A stretch of 64,000 bases of DNA from Clostridia bacterium (GTDB lineage Bacteria; Bacillota; Clostridia; Oscillospirales; Acutalibacteraceae). The translations under genes and the position numbers were made by a program. Below the pieces are notes generated by a model. That model made no database searches and was not told the origin of the DNA. It was given only the letters and a program-made list of their open reading frames with translations. This document shows positions 8,682 through 17,403 of the stretch, piece by piece (within the stretch, counting starts at the first letter, position 1; each line of letters opens with the position of its first letter). The stretch covers positions 46,712-110,711 of the forward strand of contig CAAFXS010000101.1 of NCBI GenBank assembly GCA_900767025.1, written 5' to 3'.

Positions 8682-8708
8682 CATACTATGAAATAAAAAA
8701 ATAATAGT
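8682..8708 (-). promoter_or_regulatory. SigK-like mother-cell promoter of dpaAB
   Basis: On the minus strand AC (8708-8707) is separated by 16 bases from CATAGTATG (8690-8682), close to the AC-N16-CATAnnnTA pattern known for SigmaK. It sits 21 bases before the dpaA start, and dpaAB is SigK-controlled in Bacillus. The motif is short, so chance is possible. Confidence 0.5.
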
Positions 8709-8724
8709 TAATGGTAAAGAGGTA

Positions 8725-8753
8725 TTTATTTTTGATGAGAAAAGTTGTATAAT
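8725..8753 (+). promoter_or_regulatory. Possible SigA promoter of murC
   Basis: A consensus -10 TATAAT (8748-8753) lies 30 bases upstream of the murC start. The -35 at 17-base spacing is only TTTATT (8725-8730). Confidence 0.45.
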
Positions 8754-8783
8754 AGATAGGTAAAATAATTTGGAGGCAATTCA

Positions 8784-10160
8784 ATGAATATAGATGAAAA
8801 ACTGAAAAAGGTTAAAAGGGTGCATTTTATAGGTATCGGCGGTGCGGGAATGTGCCCTCTTGCCGAAATTATGCTTTCCTTGGGCTATGACCTTTCCGGC
8901 TCGGATAATAATGATACGGAAACCTTCCGCAGAATTGAAAAGGAGGGTGCAAAGGTTTATTTGGGTCAAAGGAAAGAAAACCTTACAGATGATATTGAGC
9001 TTGTTATTTATACAAACGCAATACTTGAGGGCAACGAAGAGCTTGAATACGCTAAAAAGAATTTCCCCTGTTATGAAAGAGCAGAGCTTTTGGGAGCAAT
9101 GAGCAGAATTTTTTCAAACTGCATAGGCGTTTGCGGAACTCACGGAAAAACCACTACATCTTCAATGATAACCCAAATACTCCTTGAGGCAGGGCTTGAC
9201 CCCAGTGCAGTTATCGGCGGAAAGCTGCCGGCTATCAACGCATACGGCAGATTCGGTCACAGTCAGAATTTTGTTTGCGAAAGCTGTGAATTTAACAACA
9301 CATTTTTAAAAATGAATCCCGATATTGCGGTGGTTCTTAATATTGACGAGGACCATCTTGACTTTTTCAAAAACCTTGACAACATTAAAAAGTCCTTTAG
9401 GGAATTTTCAGAAAAGACCACACGCACTATTATATATAACGGTGATGACGAAAACACCGTTGATATGCTAAAGGGCATTGAGGGCAAAAAATTAGTCAGC
9501 ATCGGCAGAAGTGACGGAAACGAATGGACTGCTAAAAATATATCGGTTCCTGGAGGATTTCACAGCGAATACGATGTTTATCACAACGATGAATTTGTAA
9601 CGAGAGTTCAGCTTTCCGTTCCCGGCGAGCACAACATTCTCAATTCACTTTGTGCCTTTGCGGCGGCTTTTGAAAGCGGTGCTGATGTGGAAAGCATTTG
9701 CAGAGGGCTTAAAGCCTTCGGCGGTGCCGCAAGAAGATTTGAGCTTTTGGGCAAATACAACGGCATCACCTTCGCCGACGATTACGCCCATCATCCTGCA
9801 GAAATCAAGGTTACTCTTGAGGCGGCTAAAAAAATGGGATACAAAAATGTGTGGGCAGTTCATCAGCCATTTACCTTTACAAGAACCTCCCTGCTGCTTG
9901 ATGATTTTGCAGAGGTTTTGAAAATTGCCGACAAATGCGTGATTTCCGCAATAATGGGAAGCCGTGAGGTTAACACCATCGGCATTAAGGCAAAGGATTT
10001 GGCAGACAAGGTTCCCGGCTCTGTTCAGCTTGACACCTTTGAGGAAATATGCGACTATGTTCTGTCAAACGCACAGGACGGTGATTTGGTTATTACTCTT
10101 GGCTGCGGTGATGTTTACAAGGTTGCAAGAATGATGGTAAATAAGCTAAAAGAGAAATAA
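8784..10160 (+). CDS. murC: UDP-N-acetylmuramate--L-alanine ligase
   Basis: A 458-residue Mur ligase with the N-terminal Rossmann region HFIGIGGAGM, the ATP loop GTHGKTTTSSM, a central domain with NIDEDHLDFF and a C-terminal domain with DDYAHHPAEIKVTL. It adds the first amino acid of the peptidoglycan stem peptide in the cytoplasm. Length is normal for the family. ATG 8784 has GGAGG upstream. It is transcribed alone, divergently from dpaAB, and ends at a hairpin. Confidence 0.97.
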   Translation: MNIDEKLKKVKRVHFIGIGGAGMCPLAEIMLSLGYDLSGSDNNDTETFRRIEKEGAKVYLGQRKENLTDDIELVIYTNAILEGNEELEYAKKNFPCYERAELLGAMSRIFSNCIGVCGTHGKTTTSSMITQILLEAGLDPSAVIGGKLPAINAYGRFGHSQNFVCESCEFNNTFLKMNPDIAVVLNIDEDHLDFFKNLDNIKKSFREFSEKTTRTIIYNGDDENTVDMLKGIEGKKLVSIGRSDGNEWTAKNISVPGGFHSEYDVYHNDEFVTRVQLSVPGEHNILNSLCAFAAAFESGADVESICRGLKAFGGAARRFELLGKYNGITFADDYAHHPAEIKVTLEAAKKMGYKNVWAVHQPFTFTRTSLLLDDFAEVLKIADKCVISAIMGSREVNTIGIKAKDLADKVPGSVQLDTFEEICDYVLSNAQDGDLVITLGCGDVYKVARMMVNKLKEK

Positions 10161-10177
10161 ATTTAGGCAAAAAATCG

Positions 10178-10215
10178 ACAGACTGCCCTTGAAATTATAT
10201 TTTCAGGCAGTCTGT
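10178..10215 (+). terminator. Hairpin after murC
   Basis: Arms ACAGACTGCC and GGCAGTCTGT pair, with an inner TTGAAA/TTTCA extension. Only a mixed TTAATTATTT tail follows, so termination may be partial. Confidence 0.6.
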
Positions 10216-10239
10216 TAATTATTTGTTCATTTTTTATTT

Positions 10240-10255
10240 ATTGTGATAACACAAT
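10240..10255 (+). promoter_or_regulatory. Small palindrome upstream of the 10.3 kb lipoprotein
   Basis: ATTGTG-ATAA-CACAAT lies about 60 bases before the lipoprotein start. It overlaps TTGTGA, which could serve as a -35 for ATATAT-like -10 sequences. It could be an operator, but a palindrome this short can arise by chance. Confidence 0.25.
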
Positions 10256-10316
10256 TATAAAATAATATATACTTTGTTAAAGATGCATAAATAAGCATTG
10301 AAGAGAGGTATAAGTT

Positions 10317-11261
10317 TTGAAAAAGGCATTAGTTTTATCATTAGCAGCTGCGGTTCTTGTATCCTGTGTTTTAGTTGGATGCTCATCAGGTAAAAATCAG
10401 GAGGAAACCACCGGAACCACCGCCGCTAACCTGGACAGCGTTGACACCGAGGTTGGCTTTGAAACAGATGAAGACGGCAAAGAGGTTGCCGTTCGCTACG
10501 AGGTTGACAAAAACGGAAAAACAATTGCAGTTAAGCTGGACAAAAACGGCGAGGCTGTAACCGACAAAAACGGTGAAAAGGTAACTGTTAAGACAGATTA
10601 TCAGATAAACAACACAACCACCGGCGATGTTGGAAATACGGAAAAGCTTACAGTAACTACTACCGAAAAGCCCACCGGCACAACGAAAAAAGATGTTCCT
10701 GCGACATCGTCAAAGGAAACCACCCATTTTGAAGGCTCTGAAACAGTTCCGAAAACCTCTGCCGGCGGTAAAGAGGTCAGCTTCTCAGCAGGTGACCAGT
10801 CTATAATCAAGTCAATGCTTGAAGTGCCTTATCTCTATTTGAGCAATTACGAAAACAGTGACGGTGTTCCTATTGACATTGCCTGTCACACAGCCGTATG
10901 GATGGCGGCTCACGAGGGAAATATAAGGACAACCTATCCCTCAAGCCCTGTTGTTCTTAATCTGTTTAAGTTCTACGGTCAAACTGTAGTTAACTTTAAG
11001 ACCCAGTGCAACGAGTTTGCAACTCAAGCAAAGGCTCCCATCACCTACAACAGCAGCAACGACACCTTTAACATAACGGAATTCACTGCTAAAAAGCAGA
11101 CCGTTACCATAACTAAAATTGAAGATTTGGGTGACAACAATTTCTACAAGGTAACAGGCAAGGTTTCAGGCTGTGGCAAGAAAAATGTTGTGGCAATTGT
11201 TCAAAAGAACAGGCTTGATACAACCTTGGGCTTTTCAATCAAGGCTCTTAAATGGTCATAA
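10317..11261 (+). CDS. Secreted lipoprotein of unknown function
   Basis: 314 residues, start TTG 10317 with AGAGAGG upstream. A lipoprotein signal ends in LVGC (Cys at about 22), followed by a Thr/Glu-rich linker. Residues about 45-95 repeat short DKNG units (VDKNGKT, LDKNGEA, TDKNGEK), and another Thr-rich spacer leads to a C-terminal domain of about 160 residues with two Cys (TQCNEF and SGCGKK). No catalytic motif was recognised. It would be anchored to the outer face of the membrane with the domain held away by the linker. It is monocistronic. No family name can be given. Confidence 0.8.
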   Translation: MKKALVLSLAAAVLVSCVLVGCSSGKNQEETTGTTAANLDSVDTEVGFETDEDGKEVAVRYEVDKNGKTIAVKLDKNGEAVTDKNGEKVTVKTDYQINNTTTGDVGNTEKLTVTTTEKPTGTTKKDVPATSSKETTHFEGSETVPKTSAGGKEVSFSAGDQSIIKSMLEVPYLYLSNYENSDGVPIDIACHTAVWMAAHEGNIRTTYPSSPVVLNLFKFYGQTVVNFKTQCNEFATQAKAPITYNSSNDTFNITEFTAKKQTVTITKIEDLGDNNFYKVTGKVSGCGKKNVVAIVQKNRLDTTLGFSIKALKWS

Positions 11262-11301
11262 AAATACACGCTTACAGACTTCGAGAAATGGAACTGAATT
11301 A

Positions 11302-11352
11302 CGCTTTTTGCGATAATTGCTGTACGATGGTACCGCTTTATCGCAAAAAGCG
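11302..11352. repeat. Perfect 15-bp inverted repeat with 21-bp loop
   Basis: CGCTTTTTGCGATAA at 11302-11316 is exactly complementary to 11338-11352. No T-run follows, so it does not look like a simple terminator. It starts a run of small palindromes between the lipoprotein gene and rpiB. Confidence 0.7.
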
Positions 11353-11362
11353 GAAAGTGCAT

Positions 11363-11397
11363 AAAAATAGCTTGGACTCAATGTCCAAGCTATTTTT
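11363..11397. terminator. Bidirectional terminator-like hairpin
   Basis: Arms AAAAATAGCTTGGAC and GTCCAAGCTATTTTT pair perfectly around a 5-base loop and have T-runs on both strands. It could end transcripts from the upstream lipoprotein gene. Confidence 0.75.
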
Positions 11398-11400
11398 CAA

Positions 11401-11462
11401 TCCCTCCGTCAACACGATGTGTTGCCACCTCCCTTTACACAAGGGAGGCTCACTAAGGTTTG
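11401..11462. repeat. REP-like palindromic intergenic element
   Basis: Two adjacent palindromes, CAACAC-gat-GTGTTG and CCTCCCTT-tacac-AAGGGAGG, follow the lead-in CCCTCCGTC. From general experience this shape recurs between genes of Oscillospirales; copy number here cannot be judged from one window. Confidence 0.5.
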
Positions 11463-11510
11463 TTTAATTTTATTTATGCACGATTCAGACCACCTTATCG
11501 ACAGTCTGAA

Positions 11511-11532
11511 AAGACTTGCAATTGCAAGTCTT
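11511..11532. terminator. Bidirectional terminator between the lipoprotein gene and rpiB
   Basis: AAGACTTGC-AATT-GCAAGTCTT is a perfect hairpin with seven T on the plus side and four on the minus side. It lies 14 bases beyond the rpiB stop. Confidence 0.75.
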
Positions 11533-11545
11533 TTTTTATGTCTGT

Positions 11546-11995
11546 TTAATAAAGCTTTTCGCCGTTTTCGATTGCCATAATCTGGTCAACCCTTGTTTTA
11601 TGCCTGCCGCCTTCAAACTCGGTGTTAAGGAAAACCTCCACTAGCTCGCAGGCAAGACCTGCACCGATAACACGGTCGCCCATACAAAGCACATTGGCAT
11701 CATTATGAGCTCTTGTATATTTTGCGCTGAAATAGTCAGAGCAGCAGCAGGCACGAATACCCTTAACCTTATTTGCTGCCATTGAAATACCAACACCTGT
11801 ACCGCAACAGAGAATTGCCTTGTCACACTCACCTGATACCACCTTGTCACAAGCCTTCTGTGCTGAAATCGCATAATCAAAGCGTTCCGGTGAATAACAA
11901 CCCACATCGGTATAAGCAATGTTATTCTGTTCAAGATATTTGCGGATTTCCTCCTTTAAAGGAAAGCCGGCATGGTCACATCCTATTGCAATCAT
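11546..11995 (-). CDS. rpiB: Ribose-5-phosphate isomerase B
   Basis: A 149-residue RpiB/LacAB-family sugar isomerase. It has the conserved start MIAIGCDHAGFPLKEEI, the catalytic-cysteine region ILCCGTGVGISMAANK and the motif RAHNDANVLCMGDRVIG. It interconverts ribose-5-phosphate and ribulose-5-phosphate in the cytoplasm. It overlaps tsaB by 4 bases and is the last gene of fhs-tsaE-tsaB-rpiB. Confidence 0.96.
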   Translation of the reverse strand: MIAIGCDHAGFPLKEEIRKYLEQNNIAYTDVGCYSPERFDYAISAQKACDKVVSGECDKAILCCGTGVGISMAANKVKGIRACCCSDYFSAKYTRAHNDANVLCMGDRVIGAGLACELVEVFLNTEFEGGRHKTRVDQIMAIENGEKLY

Positions 11996-12669
11996 TTTTT
12001 AATCTCCTTTTTAAGCTTCAGCTCACGCTCTGCCTGGCTTGGTCTTAAATACACAGGCATTAAGCGGTCGGCCGAAATTTTATCTTTATTCAAAGCCGCC
12101 TTTGAAACACCGATACCGTTTTGATAACGCCTTTCAGAGTCGGCTAAAATAACATTTTCAAGGTCAAGGCTCTTATAACAAAGCTCTGCGCCGTCACCTG
12201 CAATAATTACACGGTCATAGGCTTTAAGATCTTCCCTTAAATCATCAAGGGATATTGCTCTGTCAGGGCAAAGCCTTTCAACACATCTGTGGCTGATTTT
12301 GAATATTCCGTTATAAAACTGCATACGCCTTGCATCCATTACGGCACAGATAACTGCGTTTTCATCGGTAAAATTATAAGCAATAGCCTCAAGAGTAGAA
12401 ACAGGAATACAAGGTACAGAGTCTTTAAACGCAAGTCCTTTAACTGTGGCAACACCTATCCTTACTCCTGTAAAGGAACCGGGACCTGCGGTAACGGCAA
12501 TAGCGTCAAGGTCACTTGCCTTGTAATCCCCCATTACTCTTTTAATCATAGGCAAAAGAGTTTCACTGTGTGTAAGCCCTGCATTTATAAATTCACTTTT
12601 AATAATCTTTTCACCGTCTGTAAGTGCAACAGAAGCCGTAACAGCCGATGAATCAACGGACAAAAGCAT
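11992..12669 (-). CDS. tsaB: tRNA t6A37 threonylcarbamoyl transfer complex component TsaB
   Basis: A 225-residue ASKHA-fold protein with the diagnostic VTAGPGSFTGVRIGVATVKGLAF motif around 60-80. TsaB pairs with TsaD (not in this window) and TsaE to place threonylcarbamoyl on A37 of ANN-reading tRNAs. It adjoins tsaE, sharing one base. rimI and tsaD, often next in Firmicutes, are not here; rpiB follows instead. Confidence 0.95.
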   Translation of the reverse strand: MLLSVDSSAVTASVALTDGEKIIKSEFINAGLTHSETLLPMIKRVMGDYKASDLDAIAVTAGPGSFTGVRIGVATVKGLAFKDSVPCIPVSTLEAIAYNFTDENAVICAVMDARRMQFYNGIFKISHRCVERLCPDRAISLDDLREDLKAYDRVIIAGDGAELCYKSLDLENVILADSERRYQNGIGVSKAALNKDKISADRLMPVYLRPSQAERELKLKKEIKK

Positions 12670-13100
12670 TATTCTTCCTCGAATTTTTTATATATTTTAA
12701 AGCTACGGGAATTATCCCCTGTTTTTGAAATTTCAACAACGGTGGTATACTCAGGCAATGCACCGTAAACATTTTCGCTCCACTCAACAGCTATATATGC
12801 GTCTGTGTCAAGATAATCGAAAAAGCCTGTGGAATACAGGTCCTCCCAGCTTTCAATACGGTACATATCAAAATGGTGAAGAGTATTCACCTTACCTATA
12901 TACGAATTGCAGATTGCAAAGGTGGGAGAGGAAACATCACAGTCGATACCAAGACCCTTTGCAACGCCTGTGGTAAAAGCGGTTTTGCCCATACCCAATC
13001 CGCCGATAAAGGCAATAACACTGCCCTTTGGCAGTTCCCCTGCAATACTACTGCCGAGTTCAACCGTTTCTTCATACGAATTTGTTACAAATTCCCTCAT
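12669..13100 (-). CDS. tsaE: tRNA t6A biosynthesis ATPase TsaE
   Basis: 143 residues with the P-loop GGLGMGKTAFTTG near residue 35, the family motif SSPTFAICNSY and HFDMYRIESWEDL. TsaE hydrolyses ATP to reset the TsaB-TsaD complex. Its start and the fhs stop share a base at 13100, so the two genes are coupled. Confidence 0.96.
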   Translation of the reverse strand: MREFVTNSYEETVELGSSIAGELPKGSVIAFIGGLGMGKTAFTTGVAKGLGIDCDVSSPTFAICNSYIGKVNTLHHFDMYRIESWEDLYSTGFFDYLDTDAYIAVEWSENVYGALPEYTTVVEISKTGDNSRSFKIYKKFEEE

Positions 13101-14767
13101 CAGAAAAGACCTACCGTATTTCCGTTTTCGTCAATATCAATTTTATACGCCGCCGGTGATTTTGAAAGACCGGGCATTGTCATAATTGAGCCTGTCTGCA
13201 AAACGATAAAGCCTGCACCGTTTGAAAGGGACGCAGAGGAAACGGTAATTCTAAAGCCCTTTGGTCTGCCCAAGGCGGTGGGATTATCGGAAAGGCTGTA
13301 CTGTGTTTTAGCCATACATACAGGGATTTTATCCGCACCAAGAGCAATAAACTCGTCAATGCTCTTTTTTGCCTCCTTGGTATAATCAACACCGTCGGCA
13401 CCGTAAATCTCCCTTGCGATGGTTTCAATCTTATCGTAAAGGGGCATATCAAGGTCATAAAGCTGGTGGAAATTATTTTCCTTTTCACAGGCTTCTACAA
13501 CCTTTTGTGCAAGCTCTACCGAGCCCTTTCCGCCCTCTGCAAAGCACTTAGTAACAGAGAAATCAGCACCCTTGCTTTCGCAGAAAGACTTAACAAATTC
13601 AATTTCCCTGTCGGTATCGGCATAAAAATGGTTGATTGCCACAACAACGGGAACACCGAATTTTTTAAGATTATCAATATGAGCACCGAGGTTAACACTG
13701 CCCTTTTCAAGCGCCTCCATATTCTCCTGTGCCAAGTCTGTCTTTGCCACACCGCCGTTATATTTCATAGAACGGACAGTGGCAACAAGAACAATACAGC
13801 TTGGTTTAAGACCTGCAAAGCGACACTTAATGTCAAGGAATTTTTCTGCACCTAAATCAGAGCCGAAGCCTGCCTCGGTGATGCAGTAATCGCCAAGCTT
13901 GAGAGCAGTTTTTGTTGCACGGATTGAGTTACATCCGTGAGCGATATTTGCAAAGGGACCGCCGTGCATTATTGCCGGAGTATTCTCAAGAGTCTGAACA
14001 AGATTGGGTTTAATTGCATCCTTCAAAAGCACGGTCATAGCACCGTTAGCTTTAATATCCCTGCAGTAAACAGGCTTGCCGTCATAGGTATAGGCAACTA
14101 AAATATTGCCGAGTCTTTCCTTTAAATCAAACAAATCCTCTGCAAGACAAAGAATTGCCATAACCTCGCTTGCAACGGTGATTATAAAATGGTCCTCTCT
14201 CGGTATGCCGTTAAGCTTACCGCCAAGGGAGCAAACAATATTTCTCAAGGCACGGTCATTCATATCAAGGCAACGCTTAACAAGCACTCTTCTTTGGTCG
14301 ATACCAAGCTCGTTGCCCTGCTGAATATGGTTATCAAGGATAGCGCACATAAGGTTGTTGGCACTTGTAATGGCGTGCATATCCCCTGTGAAATGAAGGT
14401 TAATATCCTCCATAGGAACAACCTGGGAATAACCGCCGCCTGCTGCTCCGCCCTTGATACCGAACACAGGACCGAGAGACGGCTCACGAAGTGCTATAAC
14501 GGCATTTTTGCCGATTTGGCACATACCCTGACCGAGTCCTATTGAAACAGTTGTTTTGCCCTCGCCTGCCGGTGTGGGATTAACGGCGGTAACAAGCACA
14601 AGCTTGCCGTCCTCCTTATCCTTAAGGCGTTCAAGAACGCTGTCGGAAATTTTTGCCTTATAATGACTGTAAGGCTCAAGCTCATCAGCCTTGATGCCGA
14701 TGCTTTCGCCGATTTCGGTTATTTTTTTCATTTTTGCCTGCTGTGCAATTTCAATATCTGTAAGCAT
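13100..14767 (-). CDS. fhs: Formate--tetrahydrofolate ligase
   Basis: A 555-residue protein, the usual length. It has the nucleotide loop TPAGEGKTTVSIGLGQG at about 65-80 and the family blocks REPSLGPVFGIKGGAAGGGY and NLHFTGDMHAI. It makes 10-formyl-THF from formate and ATP, feeding purines or the methyl branch of the Wood-Ljungdahl pathway. ATG 14767 has AAGGAG upstream. It leads the fhs-tsaE-tsaB-rpiB operon. Confidence 0.98.
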   Translation of the reverse strand: MLTDIEIAQQAKMKKITEIGESIGIKADELEPYSHYKAKISDSVLERLKDKEDGKLVLVTAVNPTPAGEGKTTVSIGLGQGMCQIGKNAVIALREPSLGPVFGIKGGAAGGGYSQVVPMEDINLHFTGDMHAITSANNLMCAILDNHIQQGNELGIDQRRVLVKRCLDMNDRALRNIVCSLGGKLNGIPREDHFIITVASEVMAILCLAEDLFDLKERLGNILVAYTYDGKPVYCRDIKANGAMTVLLKDAIKPNLVQTLENTPAIMHGGPFANIAHGCNSIRATKTALKLGDYCITEAGFGSDLGAEKFLDIKCRFAGLKPSCIVLVATVRSMKYNGGVAKTDLAQENMEALEKGSVNLGAHIDNLKKFGVPVVVAINHFYADTDREIEFVKSFCESKGADFSVTKCFAEGGKGSVELAQKVVEACEKENNFHQLYDLDMPLYDKIETIAREIYGADGVDYTKEAKKSIDEFIALGADKIPVCMAKTQYSLSDNPTALGRPKGFRITVSSASLSNGAGFIVLQTGSIMTMPGLSKSPAAYKIDIDENGNTVGLF

Positions 14768-14798
14768 AGAAAAACTCCTTACCCTTGTTTGTGAGGAT

Positions 14799-14826
14799 AT
14801 TATATCATATTTAATATAATATTCAA
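14799..14826 (-). promoter_or_regulatory. Promoter of the fhs operon
   Basis: TTGAAT (14826-14821), a 16-base spacer and TATAAT (14804-14799) lie about 32 bases before the fhs start on the minus strand. Confidence 0.6.
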
Positions 14827-14866
14827 ATACTATTTTTTACATTATATACATAATTTTAGTATTGAC

Positions 14867-14895
14867 TTGAACTGAAAGGTGTTATTTAATATAAT
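14867..14895 (+). promoter_or_regulatory. SigA-type promoter of the rodA-like gene
   Basis: TTGAAC (14867-14872), 17 bases, TATAAT (14890-14895), 22 bases before ATG 14918. Confidence 0.7.
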
Positions 14896-14917
14896 AGTAC
14901 ACAGAAAGGAGGTTGCA

Positions 14918-16072
14918 ATGGAACAAAAAAGAATAGGCTTTTTCGGCGGACTTGATTTTGTTACAATAATCACTGCCCTTATCGGCTCTGCTTACGGGCT
15001 TGCCCTTGTTTACAGTGCAACCTACAACAGACTCGAGGACGGTCAGCTGATTTCCGGCGGAGTCAGAAGTATGCTTGTTTCCGTTATCGGCGGTATCATA
15101 GTTGCACTTATTGTAAGCAACATTGACTATGAGATTATTTCAAAGCTATGGCCCATTATTGCCGGCGGATGCATTTTGCTGATGATTATAACAATGCTTT
15201 TCGGTACTGCCGCCAATGAGGACAGGCCTGACGCACGCTCTTGGCTGAATCTTGGATTTTTCACATTTCAGACCAGTGAGCTTTTAAAGGTCGGGTTTAT
15301 AATCAGTTTTTCCTATCATCTTGATATGGTTAAGGACCATATTAACAGGATTAAAACAATTATTCCGCTTGTAATTCACGGTGCCGTTCCTGTTGCCTTG
15401 GTTATTGCCACAGGTGACGCAGGCTCTGCACTTATTTTCCTTGTTATGTTTATCGGAATGCTCTTTTTTGCAAAGGTAAACATCGGCTACTTTGCCGCAG
15501 GAATATGTGCAATTGTTGTTGGCTTTATTGCCGCCTGGAAATTAAATATTATCAGCGGTCTTCAGCGAGAGCGTATTACCGCACTGTTTTATCCCGAGCA
15601 GTATGCAGACACAATGTATCAGCAGACAAACGGAAAAATTGCAATCGGCAGCGGCGGTTTGTTCGGTCAGGGCTTTCTTAACGGCACAATGACTCAGGGC
15701 ACGGATATGCGAGTTCCCGTTAATGACAACGATATGATTTTGTCCGTAGCCGGTGAGGAATTCGGCTTTGTGGGCACAATGGCTGTGCTTATTATTTTAG
15801 CCGTGCTTGTTTTCAGGGTACTGTTTACAGGGCTGAAGGCAAGGGACAATGTGGGACATCTTATGTGCTGCGGTATTGCAGTAATGCTTTTTGCACAGAT
15901 TTTTGTTAACATCGGTATGGAGCTTTCACTCCTGCCTGTTATCGGAATTACACTTCCCCTTTTCTCCTCCGGCGGTTCGTCGTCACTGTGCATTTATCTT
16001 GCACTGGGAATTGAAATGAGTGTTTACAGGTTTTCAAAATCACAAAGCAAGGCTCTGCTTTATACAGGATAA
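14918..16072 (+). CDS. SEDS-family peptidoglycan polymerase (RodA/FtsW/SpoVE type)
   Basis: ATG 14918 follows AAAGGAGG; the frame is open for 13 more codons upstream but those overlap the promoter. 384 residues with about ten membrane helices. The extracytoplasmic loop NDNDMILSVAGEEFGFVG carries the conserved Asp of SEDS glycosyltransferases, and the last helices hold PLFSSGGSSSLC. SEDS proteins polymerise lipid II with a partner class B PBP. No PBP, mreC or mreD gene is adjacent, so RodA, FtsW and SpoVE cannot be told apart; the overall look is closest to RodA. Confidence 0.9.
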   Translation: MEQKRIGFFGGLDFVTIITALIGSAYGLALVYSATYNRLEDGQLISGGVRSMLVSVIGGIIVALIVSNIDYEIISKLWPIIAGGCILLMIITMLFGTAANEDRPDARSWLNLGFFTFQTSELLKVGFIISFSYHLDMVKDHINRIKTIIPLVIHGAVPVALVIATGDAGSALIFLVMFIGMLFFAKVNIGYFAAGICAIVVGFIAAWKLNIISGLQRERITALFYPEQYADTMYQQTNGKIAIGSGGLFGQGFLNGTMTQGTDMRVPVNDNDMILSVAGEEFGFVGTMAVLIILAVLVFRVLFTGLKARDNVGHLMCCGIAVMLFAQIFVNIGMELSLLPVIGITLPLFSSGGSSSLCIYLALGIEMSVYRFSKSQSKALLYTG

Positions 16073-16077
16073 AAAAT

Positions 16078-16101
16078 TCCGGACGGATTTCTCCGTCCGG
16101 A
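16078..16101. terminator. Bidirectional terminator between the rodA-like gene and cdaR
   Basis: TCCGGACGG / CCGTCCGGA hairpin with A-rich and T-rich flanks on either side, shared by convergent genes. Confidence 0.85.
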
Positions 16102-16107
16102 TATTTT

Positions 16108-17403
16108 TTATTTATACAGCTTTACAGTTGCTTTATAGCTGCCGTAAATCCAGCAGGTATTACTGCCCTCAAGGGAGGTTGTAACATTGCAGGAGGTATT
16201 GCCCTCGGCAGGCTTATCGCCCAGCGATGACAAATCCACTGTCAGCTTAACATTTGAACGGCTGAGAGCTGCTAAATCATTTTCAGGACCCACTGCCGTA
16301 ACCCTTGAGTCACTCAACGAAACTACATCCGCTTTATAGCCCTTGGGTATATTGGTTATTTCTACATTTGAAAAGCCGATGGAAATGCTCTTGGTTGAAT
16401 AGGTGTCAGGCACCTTTACCGTTACGGTAATATGACTGATATCATCAAGAATTGCAAAGCTTTCAAGATTATTTACATCAATATCAATTTTATTTTCACC
16501 CACAGTTAATTGTGAAAAATCAATATTGCCGATATTTGCCTTGTCGAGCTTTGCCTCCTCAAGCACACCGGCGTTAACCTTATTTACACTGTAGCTGACA
16601 TCAAAATCGTTAATATTAAGATTTGCAGGCTTGCCTGTAAATGACGAGGTAACGCTCAAAACCGTCTTTTTCAGCACGGGAATGGTAAGGGTGATTTTTT
16701 CATTCTTTGTTTCAAAGCTGATATAATCAACCTTATTGCCGTAGCTGTCAACAGGAGTAATGGTGGCATCAAGGGTTTGAGTTGTGTTGATAGACTCTGT
16801 GAAGTTAACACTTGTTACAACGCTTTTAACCTGAGAAACATATGTTTTAGGTCCTTTGACAGTAACACTGCTTTCGCTTAAAAGCTCCTGACCCATAACA
16901 TATCCGTCTTGGATAAAATCGTCATTCTCATACTGAATGGTGATATCCATTACCTTTTCGTCCTCAACATCAAAATATGCCTTATACACGGTGGGATAAT
17001 AGCTGATAACTGAAAAATCCTTGTTGTCGCCGCTGTCAACCCTGATAGGCACCTCCATATTACCGTTGGTTGTTACTGTGTTTGTTTGGAGATAAACATT
17101 AAGGTCATCTGCGGTAATATCCTTGGCAAGATATTTTTTACAGCTTACAGTTACATCAACATCAATGGTTTCATCGCCGAAGCACTTTATGCCAAGCTGT
17201 GATGCGGCGGAGTCGGAGAAATCAACAGTAACCGGCACCGTAACGGTTTTGGTGGTTTCCGGCGAAAGATTCATAGAGGTAGCGCACCATACAACAACCG
17301 CCAGGAGAACAGATATAATAATTAGGTATTTATCATTAAAGATAAGCTTTCTTACGGAAAATCCGTTGCCCTTCTTTTTATTATCTTTATTTTTTTCCTC
17401 CAT
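16108..17403 (-). CDS. cdaR: YbbR-domain regulator of the diadenylate cyclase (CdaR)
   Basis: 431 residues: a short cytoplasmic N-terminus, one membrane helix (about 25-45, YLIIISVLLAVVVWCATS) and an extracellular region made of several YbbR-like beta modules. CdaR sits in the membrane with CdaA and tunes c-di-AMP synthesis. It shares one base with the cdaA stop at 17403. In many Firmicutes glmM follows; here the operon ends at a terminator after cdaR. Confidence 0.92.
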   Translation of the reverse strand: MEEKNKDNKKKGNGFSVRKLIFNDKYLIIISVLLAVVVWCATSMNLSPETTKTVTVPVTVDFSDSAASQLGIKCFGDETIDVDVTVSCKKYLAKDITADDLNVYLQTNTVTTNGNMEVPIRVDSGDNKDFSVISYYPTVYKAYFDVEDEKVMDITIQYENDDFIQDGYVMGQELLSESSVTVKGPKTYVSQVKSVVTSVNFTESINTTQTLDATITPVDSYGNKVDYISFETKNEKITLTIPVLKKTVLSVTSSFTGKPANLNINDFDVSYSVNKVNAGVLEEAKLDKANIGNIDFSQLTVGENKIDIDVNNLESFAILDDISHITVTVKVPDTYSTKSISIGFSNVEITNIPKGYKADVVSLSDSRVTAVGPENDLAALSRSNVKLTVDLSSLGDKPAEGNTSCNVTTSLEGSNTCWIYGSYKATVKLYK

